Positions 11,190 to 22,036 of a DNA stretch of 64,000 nt are shown piece after piece (the stretch's first letter is position 1; every line of letters begins with the position of its first letter). The stretch lies in contig JAKZAP010000020.1 in the NCBI GenBank assembly GCA_023053575.1, positions 19,711,998 through 19,775,997 on the forward strand, in the 5' to 3' direction. The position numbers and the translations under genes were made by a program. The stretch comes from Branchinecta lynchi (Eukaryota > Arthropoda > Branchiopoda > Anostraca > Branchinectidae). The notes beneath the pieces are model-generated. The model saw only the letters and a program-made list of their open reading frames with translations. It did no database searches and was not told the DNA's origin.

Positions 11190-12360
11190 GTTCCAAGAAG
11201 AACACAATCGGTAATCACATGACCAAAGGCCTCAGCGTTGAAATAAACAACAACGAATGAATATCGGAAGAAGGGACTAAATTGACTTTGCATCCAGTTG
11301 AAACCTTCCTTTTCAACCGAAGACATCGTGACGAATGGAAACTTGGAACATTATATTATATAATCTAGTTAGTATTATAAAGCTATCCGCAACTTTTCAG
11401 GATCAAAATACCACAGATGACACTATCAGTTATTACGAAAATAACTTACTGTTTTCCACTACGATTTGTACCCGTTGCGTAAACACTTGATTCTAGGTTG
11501 CAGGGATAGACAATGGAGACGAATTTTCTTACCCTCATATTTACAGAGATCGAGTAAAATGGGCACAAATTCGCAGAAATTTCTAGCCCTCATGAACCCC
11601 CTCTAGCAACCAATTCGTCCTTACAAGTCCCTCTCCCCGTGATAGACAGCAAAGACGAATTTTCTTACTCACACATTTACAGAGATCGAGTAAAATATGC
11701 ACCAATTTGCAGAAATTTCTAGCCCCTCATGAACCCCCTCTAGCAACCGATTCGTCCTTACAAGTCCCTCTCCCCGTGATAGAAATCAAATACACTCGAA
11801 TCAAATTATAGGTACATCAACTAGCAAAAGTTGCAAGCCCCTCATCACCGAAGACAATTATAGCCTAACAGCCAATTGTTACTTATAAGTCCCCTAAATG
11901 TCTTACTATCGGGTAAAAAATTGTCTTTACCACCAAATACACTCGTAACAAATAATAGGTACACCAACTAGAAAAAGTTGCAAACCCCTCATCAGCGAAG
12001 ATGATTATGGTCTAACCACCCCATTGTTGCTTGCAAGTCCCCTACATGTGTCGGACTTGGGATCGGACTATTTTTGGTTTCACTGGGTATCCTACTACTG
12101 GAGTTGTCAACCCCTCGATACTCTCCAAATGGTGTATCTCATGAGTGAATTTTGTACCAAAAAACCAATAGCATATTCTTTGATCAGCTCATCAAGAGCT
12201 AGCGATCCTCGTTGAAAAAAAAAATCTATCTGTATTAGTCAAAAGTTTACTTTTTTGCCGTAGGCCAACTTTCTAATATCACTACTTAGAAAGGCGTAAA
12301 GGATAAGCTTTTAAAGTTTAAGAGGCATGTCTAATACCATTTATCTACCGCAATCCCAAG
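11190..12360. repeat. Large dispersed repeat A, copy 1
   Basis: Colinear with about 44555-45830. Shared landmarks are ATCACATGA, AACAACAACGAA/AACAACAACAAAAG, TCAGTTGAA, GACATCGTGACG, TAATCTAGTT, TATTATAAAGCTATCC, TGCCGTAGGCCAACTTTCTA and TTTTAAAGTTTAAGAGGC. A weaker third relative lies at 28010-28180. Between about 11500 and 12060 the repeat is itself a tandem array (next entry). No coding frame is shared by the copies. Confidence 0.75.
11517..12060. repeat. Tandem array inside repeat A, 135-160 bp units
   Basis: GAATTTTCTTAC at 11521 recurs at 11656, a 135-base period. The block GCAGAAATTTCTAGCCC through CTCTCCCCGTGATAG is nearly identical in the first two units. Two further diverged units continue with AGCAAAAGTTGCAA, CCCCTCATC and AAGTCCCCTA-type sequence to about 12055. 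The counterpart at about 45100-45560 has the same organisation. Confidence 0.75.
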
Positions 12361-13400
12361 TGCCACCAACTGCCTCACAGGGGCGGGTCGAAGGGGCTTG
12401 GGCATGGGGGGTGAGGACTTCAAAATATACGACTGGCTAAAAACACAGCACCAGCAAGCTCAAGAAAATTTAACGCTAGAGGTTCTAAAACGTTACGGGA
12501 AACGCCATTGTAATAATAAAACAATAAACAAATAAGGAACAGGAATTAGACGATGCTCTTCATATGAAATTTCCCTGGAGAGAAGACAAGCCTCCGTGCT
12601 AGCTTCTAACCTATCTACTCAAGACAAAGTAAAGTGAGCGCCGCATGCGAATTTTTTTCAATCCGAGCAAAATTTAACTACTCTTTTACAACTTATAGGA
12701 CAACCCAGGACAACCTGGACGCCCAGGTTCTCGGGTGACTGGTTTAACTGAAGATGTATTGTTTAGTTCTTATGTTTTTTAGTTACAAGTTGTTTAATGT
12801 TATTTTGTGTAAAATAAAGAATAACCTAACCAAAAAATGTAGTTAGACCCCAAATCTCAAGCTTAAAACCGAACATAAATGATGCATACTTCAACTAAAT
12901 AGAAATAGGGTAGGACTACGAAAGAGTGGCAGGCAAAATTTGTATGTTCGGTTTTAAGCTTTATTCGGCAATATTCTACTACTCCCACACAAACTCATGC
13001 TTTTAACGTGGCTCAAATCCCAGGCAGCAGCTATTACCGTATGTACCCAAGACAAATTGCAATTTTTGTAATCCGGCTTTTTTCTGGCATTTCTTGCTTT
13101 TAAGGTGGCTGAAACCTTAGGACTAACAATCACTTAAATTACGGGCCATTCAACCAGATAGCGAGTGGCTACTATGAAAGACGGCGCAGTTAATGTTTTG
13201 CGAAACATTTTAAAGGATGTCACATTTCTGTCCGTGCCGGGATAACTCGCAAACGGAGCGAGACATTTTCCGGAAGTTGGTACGCGGTAGTGCTTCTACT
13301 TTGAACTTAGACTACTCAACTCCGCAAGCCATTTAAAACAAAACAAAAAACTGTTTCTTTTTTAGATAAGGAGATTTTTGCACAAAACCAGATCACGATA
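12361..13400. other. Non-coding, one possible retroelement tail
   Basis: Near 12760-12832 the sequence TTTTGTGTAAAATAAAGAATAACC looks like a polyadenylated LINE tail on the plus strand. The phrase GTTCGGTTTTAAGC near 12948 is the inverse of GCTTAAAACCGAAC near 12863, giving a small inverted repeat of about 100 bases. No gene was supported. Confidence 0.35.
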
Positions 13401-13439
13401 TTTCGTAACGCAATGACTTATAGAAAATCTCTGTACAAC

Positions 13440-13940
13440 CATATGACCAGAAACAGGTCGATCGAATATGGCAAGCTCAAACCTTAGGCTACGACTGTCT
13501 CTAATATACGATTAGAAAATCTCTTCGTATAATACGACAAGAAACGGGTCATTTTCAGGGGAAAATCGCGATTGATGTCATTCTGGCAAGTTCCATACGT
13601 CTGTGATTCTGACAAACTGCAGAGAACACAAGACGGTGAATCTGACAAGTCTAAAACATACTATTAAAATCTCTACTGAACAATACGACCAGAAACAGGT
13701 CACTTGAAGGCTAAGTTCGCGAGTAGCTAATTGCTGTGTCTGCCTTTATCTAGCAAGGTCAAAACTTGCGAATTTAAGACTAGAAAATCACTTCGTAAAG
13801 TACGACAAGAAACGGGTCTCTTCAGGTGAAACTCGCGGTTGATGTCATTCTGGCAAGCTCAAACATACGACTTACGTTCTGGAAAACCTCAGAACACACA
13901 ACTGTGAATCTGAAAACATACGATTAGAAGCCAAGCTCGA
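13440..13940. repeat. Degenerate two-step tandem array
   Basis: Alternating versions ACCAGAAACAGGTC (13446 and 13688) and ACAAGAAACGGGTC (13537 and 13805) imply a higher-order unit of about 242-268 bases made of two related halves. Other shared phrases are GATGTCATTCTGGCAAG and CATACGATTAGAA. Non-coding. Confidence 0.65.
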
Positions 13941-14029
13941 AACATACGACTGAGAGTAGATTCTCTGGGGGATGGGGGGGTGAGTCCCCCCCCCCCCCCG
14001 CGTCCCCCATTCGAACTGCCCCTGCTGCC

Positions 14030-14335
14030 TCACTTACAGATTTTAGTCCATATTCAATTTTAAACTGATGCCTGTCTGCTTGCCTGGTAGAAGGGAGCTT
14101 TCCACTCGCAAGCAGAAACACGGTTTGATGAAATGAAAGCTCAGCTGCAGAACTTTACATAGTCCTCTCTGACATAGGCTATTCAGCTCCGCTTCACTTT
14201 ACGCACAGGCTCTGGCTCGAGGACAAGCAAAAACCCTCCTTTTTGGCCCCAGGCAAGAGTTCTACGGAGCTTTCCAAAATGTAATTTAATATTCATCAAT
14301 CCGGCCTAAGGTCCACACCTCCCGTAAAAACCGCA
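14030..14335. repeat. Dispersed repeat B, copy 1
   Basis: Matches 46000-46315 nearly base for base in places. Shared landmarks are GGAGCTTTCCACTCG, GGCTCTGGCTCGAGGACAAG, GGCCCCAGGCAAGAGTTCTA and TCATCAATCCGGCCTAAGG. In the second locus it follows repeat A directly. Here about 1.6 kb separates them, so A and B are probably parts of one larger repeat. Confidence 0.8.
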
Positions 14336-15150
14336 CAGCACCCTTACCACTTCCGAGCAATTAGCTGATATCGATGGCATCATCGATATCATCCGAAACA
14401 CGCCAGTAATCCTACCGAAGAACAAGAAAAGTCACACAATCGAATCCTTAAACTAACTCAATCCTACGTAAACCAGTTAACAAAGTGTGCTGTCGTGACG
14501 TTTCTAGCTCTTCTCTGGACACACGGCGATTCTTCATGTGCGCGGAGAGTAAGTCATCAAGAGTATTACCTAAATAGGTTTCCAATCTACACTACCGTAC
14601 TAGCAACCGTGCAAGCCTCCACCAAGCGCCTCCGGATTCACAGTCAGATGTGCAGAACTTTCTAGTCCTAACCGGATTCCACACTTAGTATTGCGGAAAA
14701 CAACTCGCTAAAAGCTGTTGACACCTGTTACCAACGAAACTGTTAACACCTGTTACCCAGGAAACTGTTTGCGAGTCGTCCAACCCAAAAATTCCAATTC
14801 TAGAGCATACCTACTCCATAAACAGGTCACTATAGGCTATTGTAGTAGTTCACGTGCGTACTTCTGAGCACTAGTACTGTAGAATGAGACCGATAGACCT
14901 TGGGTACTAGAAAACCATGCCAAAATGTCATTGACGTCAGAATTTGACGTGCCAAGTTCTTGGGAAAAACTTCCGACGGAAAAAGAAACACACGAACAGG
15001 AAATCATAGGTCTTTCAAGCATCACGGCCTTTATCGTCTTCTAGATGTTACTGTTACGATCGAGTCGATGTTACTGTTTAATGTTGGTTGATTCGTTCTA
15101 TTTTTGTTGTCACCTGTGTTCCGTTTTTCTGTTTTTTGTCAGAAACAGAA
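14336..15150. other. Non-coding; partial relative of the 1-1480 repeat
   Basis: 14460-14580 resembles 560-660 (TGACG, CTCTTC, ACACGGCGATTC, then a GAGTATTACC-like phrase). A palindromic ATCGATGGCATCATCGAT lies near 14374. No exon seen. Confidence 0.4.
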
Positions 15151-15153
15151 TTA

Positions 15154-15236
15154 ACAAGAGCTGAAAGCCCATATGGCACTTGCAAGAATAAGCAAAATGT
15201 TGGCGGGAGTTGAGTAAGATCAAGTGCCATAAAAAA
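15154..15236 (+). mobile_element. Miniature F1 element, 83 bp
   Basis: Starts ACAAGAGCTGAAAGCCCATA, then TGGCACTTGCAAG, and ends AGATCAAGTGCCATAAAAAA. These are the two termini of the F1 family with almost nothing between: no tandem units and no microsatellite. It appears to be the smallest internally deleted derivative in the window. Confidence 0.7.
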
Positions 15237-15499
15237 TGAATAGGCAAACAAATGAAACAATAAAACAAAATCACAACGATGACAGAAATGCGCAAAATAA
15301 GCGCACTAATAAAAAAAAGCAGGCCCATATCCAGGAATTTATCTCGGGGGGGGGGGGGGAGCCCGCGGTACGGACAAAAAAGATATAGATGAGTAAGGCA
15401 CTTGAGTAAGCTCAAGTGCCATAAAAATGAATAGGCAAACAAATGAAAAAATCACAACGATGACAGAAATGCGCAAAATAAGCGCATTAATAAAATAAG
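15237..15499. repeat. Local duplication including a broken MITE
   Basis: The segment starting TAGGCAAACAAATGAAA at 15241 recurs at 15432 (offset 191). The first unit carries a truncated copy (from 15320) of the CAGGCCCATATCCAGGAAT MITE and then a second F1 3' terminus (GGCACTTGAGTAAGCTCAAG, TGCCATAAAAA). The second unit leads into the intact MITE at 15500. Confidence 0.75.
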
Positions 15500-15668
15500 C
15501 AGGCCCATATCCAGGAATCCAGGGGGGGGGGGGTCGCCTTTCGGGGGGGGGAGGTGCCCGCGGTTCCGACAAAAAAAGATATAGATTAGAGAGAAAGCCT
15601 ATGAAAAATTAGTTTTGTATGTTTCGGTTGAATCCCCTACCCCCCCCCCCCCCCTGGATACGGCCCTG
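15500..15668. mobile_element. hAT-type MITE, 169 bp
   Basis: Ends CAGGCCCATATCCAGG and CCTGGATACGGCCCTG, flanked on both sides by a perfect 8-base duplication AAAATAAG (15492-15499 and 15669-15676). Long G and C runs sit just inside the ends and could pair across the element. Same family as 16583, 27457 and 31317. Confidence 0.9.
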
Positions 15669-15740
15669 AAAATAAGCCTTATTTATTCTTGCTATCAGGT
15701 GGGTTAAGAAATAGACGAAGGAGAAAACATGGAAACAAAT

Positions 15741-16192
15741 TTAAAGTTTAACTGAAAAGCCAACTTATTTTTGTGTCATTAAATTGAATACACTGAATTA
15801 TTTGATTTTTCATTTTCCACTATTTACTATCTCCTCGGTTATGACGTTCAGAATATCTGCGGCCGTCCCCACAGCGTAAATTCTACTATGACGCGGGAAA
15901 TTTTAATCTCAACACAAATGCGGCTTTTCAGTGGGCAGTGGTGAGATTGGTGAAGATTCCTTAGTGCCTGAACAACAAAAAATCATAGATCTTCTTGTTA
16001 AGCATACAACAAAAATTCAAGCGCATTGAGGTACCACAAATCACACGAAAATTCCATTATTTGAAAATTGATTATTCGTGAATAGCGGAACAACGAGGTA
16101 ACACATTTTCAGCGGGTCTTCAAGCCAATTTAAGCGAAGAAGTGATGGGTAATTAGATTGTACTATCCCAGCCCTTTTCGGTTAAACTTTAA
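15741..16192. mobile_element. TTAA-target MITE (piggyBac/Kolobok-like), copy C1
   Basis: Left end TTAAAGTTTAACTGAAAAGC is the inverse of GCCCTTTTCGGTTAAACTTT plus AA at the right. TTAA at both borders fits the TTAA duplication of piggyBac or Kolobok transposons. Internal landmarks are TCTGCGGCCGTCCCCACA, GACGCGGGAAATTTT and GGTACCACAAATC. Other copies: 23163-24356, 36445-36628 and 43905-44544. No transposase. Confidence 0.7.
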
Positions 16193-16526
16193 GGAAGTGT
16201 GCAATTGAAAATCGTATCAGGAGACAAACGTGATATAAAATAACAAGAAACATCAACAAAATTTCGTTACCTTCCGTCTCAGATCGGATCTCTGGCCTGT
16301 CACCCAATAAAACGCGTGGACGACTGAGATACCAAATCAGCCAAAAACGTGTGTTTATTTTTTACATTCAAAAATTCTTGATACAGCATTTATCATGCAC
16401 CCGAAGCATGGACCATTTCCAAGATCTACAGAGACAAGAAGTCTCCAGTGAGGGGTTTCATCCTCCCCAAAATGGTGTAGGTCTGGACTTCACACCAGCA
16501 GTGGAAAACTTCTGCCTAATAGCACC

Positions 16527-16552
16527 AACCTGAGAAGGGGCCGAAATGTAAT
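16527..16552 (+). ncRNA. Weak hammerhead-like fragment
   Basis: ACCTGAGAAGGGGCCGAAATGTAATC has CTGAGA and GAAA spaced by a short GC-rich stretch, but stem II is too short and no stem I pairing is visible. If related to the motifs at 37420 and elsewhere, it is degenerate. Confidence 0.2.
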
Positions 16553-16582
16553 CATAATTATGTAAACGTGTATAGTTGGAAG

Positions 16583-16736
16583 CAGGGCTGTATCCAAGGG
16601 GGGTAGGGGGCTGACCCCCTAAAAATTAAAAAAAAAATCATTTTTAGAGGCTTTTCCCTCTGATCTATGTTTTTTTGTACTTTTTTGTCCAACCCGCAGG
16701 CACCCCCCCCCCAATAAATTCCTGGATACGGGCCTG
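16583..16736. mobile_element. hAT-type MITE, 154 bp
   Basis: Ends CAGGGCTGTATCCAAGG and CCTGGATACGGGCCTG, with a perfect 8-base target duplication GTTGGAAG at 16575-16582 and 16737-16744. Relative to the copies at 27457 and 31317 this one is inserted in reverse. Non-coding. Confidence 0.9.
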
Positions 16737-17439
16737 GTTGGAAGGTATCCGTATATTTAATTTCTAAGTCTGCTTGTTTTGTATTGCTTCGTCGAGATCA
16801 TAAAACCCTTTGTCTCACCAATATGAGCTTTAAAGGCTAGTTCTTATGAACTGAGTCGTTCCCAGGCTGGCGCAGAATCCGTTCTGTTTATTTATTTATA
16901 TGTATAAATTTTGTATTTGGCTTAGTTCGTTTTTGGAGACGGGATTTCGGAGTGTAGGTTTTTTGTTGGTGTAAATGAACCGAGTAAGTGCAAAACTTTA
17001 CTTCCTCTTTTTTCATTCTTTTTTTCTTCACAATAGTGTCATGCAGGTTAATTTATCAAAGTGGGTTTGTTAAATCTATACAAGTATAAATTTCTGGATT
17101 TGTCTCTGGCAGTTTGGCAGTTTGGAGCCAAAAGGCAATAAGACCATACAAGATTAAATACATGTCTCACTACACAGATAAACTGTTGCATCTCTAAAAC
17201 TATTGCGCTAAATAAACTAAGCTAAACTTTCTTTTCTGAGTGTAAACACTTTAATCACATAGTTACATACTTCTACGATGAAGTTGGGGTTCGTAGATTT
17301 CAGGATGCCGGGACGGAAAGCCGTCTTGTAGTTACTAGTAATTTTTCTAATAAACCCCATATATAATCTGATCTACAAAAAAAACCTTAGTCAAAGTCTA
17401 CGTTTAAAAACAAAAGTAAAGTTCGTCTTTGTTAAATTA

Positions 17440-17510
17440 CCAAAAAGGGGTGTAATAATAATAATCATAATAGCTTTATTTCAGCCAAAGGCCATCTATC
17501 AAACAACGAA
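17440..17510 (-). mobile_element. LINE 3' tail, minus strand
   Basis: GTAATAATAATAATCATAAT followed by AGCTTTATTTCAGCC, read on the minus strand, is GGCTGAAATAAAGCT followed by an ATT simple repeat, a typical LINE 3' end. No coding sequence adjoins it. Confidence 0.45.
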
Positions 17511-17542
17511 ACAAAAACACAACAAAAGTTCAACAACCATTA

Positions 17543-17920
17543 ATGTAGCGTTTACACGGACAAGAAATCCCGTCGAGTAGAAAGGAATTCCGGTCGACTC
17601 GAAAGGATTCCGTTCGTGAAGACGAGTAGAAAAAAAGTCTAGCGGGACGGGAATCCTTTCATGATGAAAGAAATTCCGGTCTACTTGAAAGGAATCTTGT
17701 CGGCGGCGCTGGAAAAAAAGTACTAAAAAAGTCTAGCTAGCTTTTAAGAGCATCAATCATCAGTACTAATGTCATAAATGATATTTTTTGTTGACAAGTG
17801 AATTTGTTTTTGTCAGATTTTCTGGTTTGAAGAATTTATTTTTTCCCTCTGCGTGTGAACATAATCCTGTCACCAAGATCGGATTCTGTTCAAGTTTTCC
17901 TGTACTTGTAAACGCTGCAT
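17543..17920. mobile_element. TIR element with ATGNAGCGTTTACA ends
   Basis: Left end ATGTAGCGTTTACACGG and right end TACTTGTAAACGCTGCAT are inverted copies. A second, partial copy in the opposite orientation occupies 48233-48480, sharing AAAACTTGAACAGAATCCGA and GACATCAGTACTGATGA-like sequence. No clear target duplication. Non-coding. Confidence 0.65.
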
Positions 17921-18159
17921 AAAACGTGCTAAGGACAGACGTGCTTGAGGAGCGCGCTCCTCACAGGAAGGCCGCTGACAAGGGGATCAGCGGCATTCCT
18001 GAGTCCCAGAATCGTTGATGGTGGGACGCTTTGAAGCGCCTCACTACCTCATTGAGCGTACAACACCTACGGGAGACAACTTCACGGCTTCAGATCTTAG
18101 GGAGTTTTGTGAAAAATAATGAAACACATCTAGTAAGAGTACTAACTCTTGACCGAGTA

Positions 18160-18576
18160 AAGGCGTACTCTCGCCGTTCCCCGCGGACTCCACTTGAGGA
18201 GTCCCCGCGTTTTTGTTTGTCCGGGGGACTCACTGCCCGTATTCTCGCGAGTCCCCACGGACGCGGAATGCTCTGATTAACATCACCATCATCAAAAAGG
18301 ACTCCCTTTCAGATGCGGAGGGGAATCAATTTTTGCTGGTATTGGTGCAATGTAAAATTAATTAAAAATAATAAGAATAAACAAAACCAAAAATATAGTG
18401 GATCCAGACTAATTTCGTCAACTGCATATTTCTTATTCGAACAAAATCGAATTCGGAAGCATTTCCCGTGTTCTCGCTGTTTCTGTACGCGGAGCCCGCG
18501 TGGAGTGACTCCCTCTATTCTCGCCGTTCCCTTCGATTCCCCGAGGAGTCCTCGGGGAACGGCGAGAATACGCCTT
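18160..18576. mobile_element. TIR element with CG-rich ends
   Basis: AAGGCGTACTCTCGCCGTTC at 18160 is the inverse of GAACGGCGAGAATACGCCTT ending near 18576. The same end sequence appears again internally (ATTCTCGCCGTTCCC near 18518), making a compact hairpin with 18553-18571. No target duplication recognised; class unknown. Confidence 0.55.
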
Positions 18577-18679
18577 AAGTCTTATTCCGCCGTCAGCATC
18601 TTTGCTCCAATAGTTCAACACTAACCAGCAGCGAAAAGTTCAGGTTGGGAGACCTACGACATTGCCTCGTCAGCATCTT

Positions 18680-18905
18680 TGCTCTCCCCTCGAGGGTTTG
18701 CCCACTCCCCGGCACCTGCTGTACACCCTTTCACGGCACCAATCGAAACCAGCGGTGCCGGCCATAAATTAGGTGATTCACCCTTCTTACCACGCTGATT
18801 TGAATGTACTAACACGTGGCAACCGGTGCCGGCTTGAGTAGATCGGTGCTGGCACCGGCCGGGCACTTACTGTACACTATACCCCTCGACTCACCCATGC
18901 TACGC
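18680..18905. repeat. Repeat E, copy 1 (GGCACC-rich)
   Basis: Shares CTCCCCGGCACCTGCTGTA, ACGTGGCAACCGGTGCCGGC-like and GGCACTT phrases with 60527-60770. A third relative was split by the SINE at 19340. The flanks carry versions of CGAGGGGTTGCCCACTC. Probably a TIR element; its class cannot be set from the sequence. Confidence 0.55.
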
Positions 18906-18908
18906 TAC

Positions 18909-19305
18909 CTTAAAGGACACCTGAACAATAAAATCATACTTGAACACACCAGGGAGAATGCATTTACAGACATGGCCACGGAGGTTTGCACATGCTGACT
19001 CCAAGACAAAAAGCGCAATTCATTCTAATCTTGTACAGCGCTGGCTGGATCGTATTGGAATTTCTTCTAGATATACATTTGGGCTTAACTAGTTAAAAAA
19101 TATTCCAGAAGAAGGATTGATTGGAGACATTTGTTCATTTCTAAAATTGTTTGATACTGAAATAAAGACAGATACAAAACGAGCAAAAATCATAGCTTGG
19201 AAACACTGTTTCGTATTTAAATTGGGTTTTCTGCAGGCAGTGTTAACGGAAGTCATACAGATAGGGACGATACTTGGTACTCTTCATTCAGTTGTCCTTT
19301 AATCT
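18909..19305. repeat. Dispersed repeat D, copy 2
   Basis: Second copy of the repeat at 7260-7740, in the same orientation, lacking about 60 bases in the middle. The frames that are open in the first copy contain stops here. Confidence 0.7.
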
Positions 19306-19339
19306 GCTGATTTTAATATTCTAACACGTGACAACAGGT

Positions 19340-19615
19340 CGTCCGTCCGGGGCCGAGTGAGTTAGCCCTGGACTCCAAAGCGAAGGGTCGAGTCTCGGTG
19401 GTGCCTACCGTTTAGTTTAGGGCGAGGGATAGTGGCGTTTACCCGTAAGACAACCCAAAAGTTCACCCAGCTACAAATGGGTACCTAGAGAAATCTAGGA
19501 AAAAGCACGGGAAGCGTCGGATCGTCGCCCCAACCACGCATCGCACTCCCGGCCGAGGGCGGAGTATCAGGAGATCGGCACCTGCGCTACGCAAACCTTG
19601 AATGGTTTGCATGCG

Positions 19616-19650
<35 letters not shown>

Positions 19651-19652
19651 GG
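19340..19652 (+). mobile_element. tRNA-derived SINE, about 313 bp
   Basis: The head GGCCGAGTGAGTTAG with GGACTCCAAAGCG and GGTCGAGTCTCGG resembles a Leu/Ser-type tRNA with Pol III A and B boxes. The body contains CACCCAGCTACAAATGGGTA, and the element ends in a run of about 31 T (19618-19648). CAACAGGT flanks it at 19332-19339 and 19653-19660, an 8-base target duplication. The target was a copy of repeat E: ACACGTGACAACAGGT on the left and CAACAGGTGCATG on the right are the two halves. The partner LINE is not identified. Confidence 0.75.
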
Positions 19653-19962
19653 CAACAGGTGCATGAACCGTGCACTTGGTGTTCACCAAAATCTACAGTC
19701 GACAATCCCTCGCGTGAATGACTAAATGGTTAAAGGGGTAAATATTTATTTTGAGTACACCTAGCATAAAGAGCAGACCCCTGCTCTCCAGCTCTTATCT
19801 TCCAGGTTTGGAGACAAGCGTGAACTTTCTGCACCTTGGACCCTTTTTTCAGCATTTGAACGACACAATTGAAACAATACCACAGCTGGTTTACACCAAA
19901 CACAAATTCCCGGAAGTGAAATAATGTTGCCAGACAACACTTTATCTGACCACGATTCCAAT

Positions 19963-20690
19963 AACAAGACCAAAGGTTCCGATGGGGTCCCAAAAATGTA
20001 ATATTTGATCTAGAAGATTGGGACTTGTCTTCATCAGATCCCGCCTTCATCGGACTACTTGAACATTTTTACTATTATAATTTAGACATAGATTAATGCC
20101 AAATAGCTAATCATCTGAGAAACCAAGTTCAGCCTTGGATTCGGCAAGTCATAACTATTTTGACGAAACTGATCGGAACTTCCTGCTTTTCTTCTGCCAA
20201 ATACATCTAATCAACTTCATGTAAAACTTTAACTTGTAACTAATTTTCCGGTTTAAACCGGATTCCCGGCGAACTGTGTAACCGGGTGGGAAATGATTCT
20301 CATACACGGATTCAGCATCTCTTCTTACCCTAAACCGGACATATAATCAACTTCAAATAAACTTTTCCTTTTAACAAATTTTACGGTTTCGGCCGGATTC
20401 CGGGCGAACTACTTGTCCGGCGAGAAAATAGTTTTCATCATCGTATTCAGTATGTCTTCTTACACCGTAATCGACTATCTCATTAGCTGTTAAAAAATAT
20501 TTTGTTTGCCCATTAATTGGAACCCTCTCCCACATCCCTAAATGTATGGAAATAGAGCCCATCTACGAGCTCGTTCTTTCCCTTCACCCAAAGCATCCTC
20601 ATACCAATTTTCATCAAAATATCTCATTCCCTTCAAGTTATCGTACTGACGACGGACGAACGGACAACTTTTGCGATGTCATAGAGATTT
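19963..20690 (+). mobile_element. F2 element, 3' end truncated
   Basis: Starts AACAAGACCAAAGGTTCCGA with GGGGTCCCAAAAATG in place of the usual GGGATCCCAAAA. It runs through two to three units with GGCCGGATTCCGGGCGAAC, then CCTCATACCAATTTTCATCA and a short GACGGACG stretch with AACTTTTGCGATGTCAT. The terminal GGGATCCCAAAA palindrome is missing, with sequence leaving the family near 20690. Confidence 0.75.
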
Positions 20691-20851
20691 GAAGATTTGC
20701 ACAAATTTTGCAGCGACGCACGTCATTAGTGCTGCGAAGTGCAATTACATGATTTTTATCGCGAAACATTTTAAATCCCTGATAATTCCGGCTATTCAAC
20801 TTGGATGATTTTGTTTTGAAGAGAGTACACAAAGTGAATTACTTAGATTAC

Positions 20852-22036
20852 GCAAAAGTTGTCCGTCTATCCGTCTGTCAGTCAGCGCGATAACTCTCGA
20901 AGGGAATTAGATATTTTGATGAAACTTTGGGGTGAGGATTCTTTGGGTCAAGGGTAAGGTCAAGTTCGTAGATGGGCTCTGTAGCCCTACATTTAGGGGT
21001 GGGGGTTCAAATTTAGGGGCTAACAAAATATTATTAAACAGCTAATGTGATATTCGATTATGGGGTAAGAAGACCTGCTGAAGACGATGGTGAAAACCAT
21101 TGTCTTGCCGGATAAGTAGTCCGGCAAAAACCGGAAAGTTGGTTAGAATTAAAAGTTTTATTTGAAGTTGATTAGATCCCGATGAAAAATTTGGATCAAA
21201 ATAGTACTATGAAGTAGTACGAAAAAGTTGCATGCGGTACTAACGATGCTACTACATGCTTCTACTTCAAGGATACCGTGTTACTGCATACTACTATATG
21301 CTACTATTAGCAAGACTGGATTGCGACTATGGCAAGGCAGGATACTCTTGGATACCACTACATAAGACTGGACCAGTCTGAGGCACATTAAATGATAGTA
21401 TTCTCTGCTATTAAATAGTATAACATGCAACGTTTTCGTACTACTACCATACTACTACGCAGGCTACAAATTTTTCATCGGGATGTTCGATCATGAGGTA
21501 ATAAGACATGCTGAACACCATGATGAAGACCATTTTCTCGTCGGACAACTAGTTCGCCCGGAATTCGGCCAAACCGGAAAATTTGTTAAAAGCGAAAGTT
21601 TTATTTGAAGTTGATTAGATGACAGAATTAGGGCTAAGAAACGACGCTGAGTCTGTATATGACAATCATTTTTTACCCGACATATAGTTCGTCCGGTATC
21701 CGGTTGAAACCGGAAATTTTGTAAGTTAAAGTTTTATTTGAAGTTTTTAGATGTTCTTTATAGGGTAAGGAGATACGCTGAATTCGTTTCGGAATTATTT
21801 TTTTTTTTTTTTTTTGCTAGAAAAGTAGTTCGCTCGGAATTCGGCCGAAACCGGAAATTTGGCAGAAGTGAAGCAAGAAGTTTCGGTCAGTATCGTCAAA
21901 ATAGATATGGCTTGTAGAGGTATATATGAACTTGGTTTTCTCAGAAGATTAGCGTGGTGAAGACTAGATCCGGCGAAGACACGACCCAATTGTCTGATTA
22001 GATTTTTGGGATCCCATCGAAACCTTAGGTCTTGTT
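20852..22036 (-). mobile_element. F2 element, minus strand, with an insertion
   Basis: Minus-strand copy starting at 22036 (AACAAGACCTAAGGTTTCGA, then TGGGATCCCAAAAATC) and ending near 20852 in the GACGGACAACTTTTGC region without the terminal palindrome. A separate TIR element occupies 21178-21482. With the neighbour at 19963 it forms a head-to-head inverted pair, both lacking the same end. Confidence 0.75.
21178..21482. mobile_element. Small TIR element inside F2, 305 bp
   Basis: Perfect 16-base terminal inverted repeat CCCGATGAAAAATTTG / CAAATTTTTCATCGGG. Outside it the F2 sequence continues: TTGATTAGAT on the left, ATGTTCGAT on the right. AT is present at both junctions, so the target duplication is AT or nothing. 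Inside, ACTACTATA/TAGTAGTA motifs and CATGCAAC/GTTGCATG form further inverted pairs. Non-coding. Confidence 0.75.
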
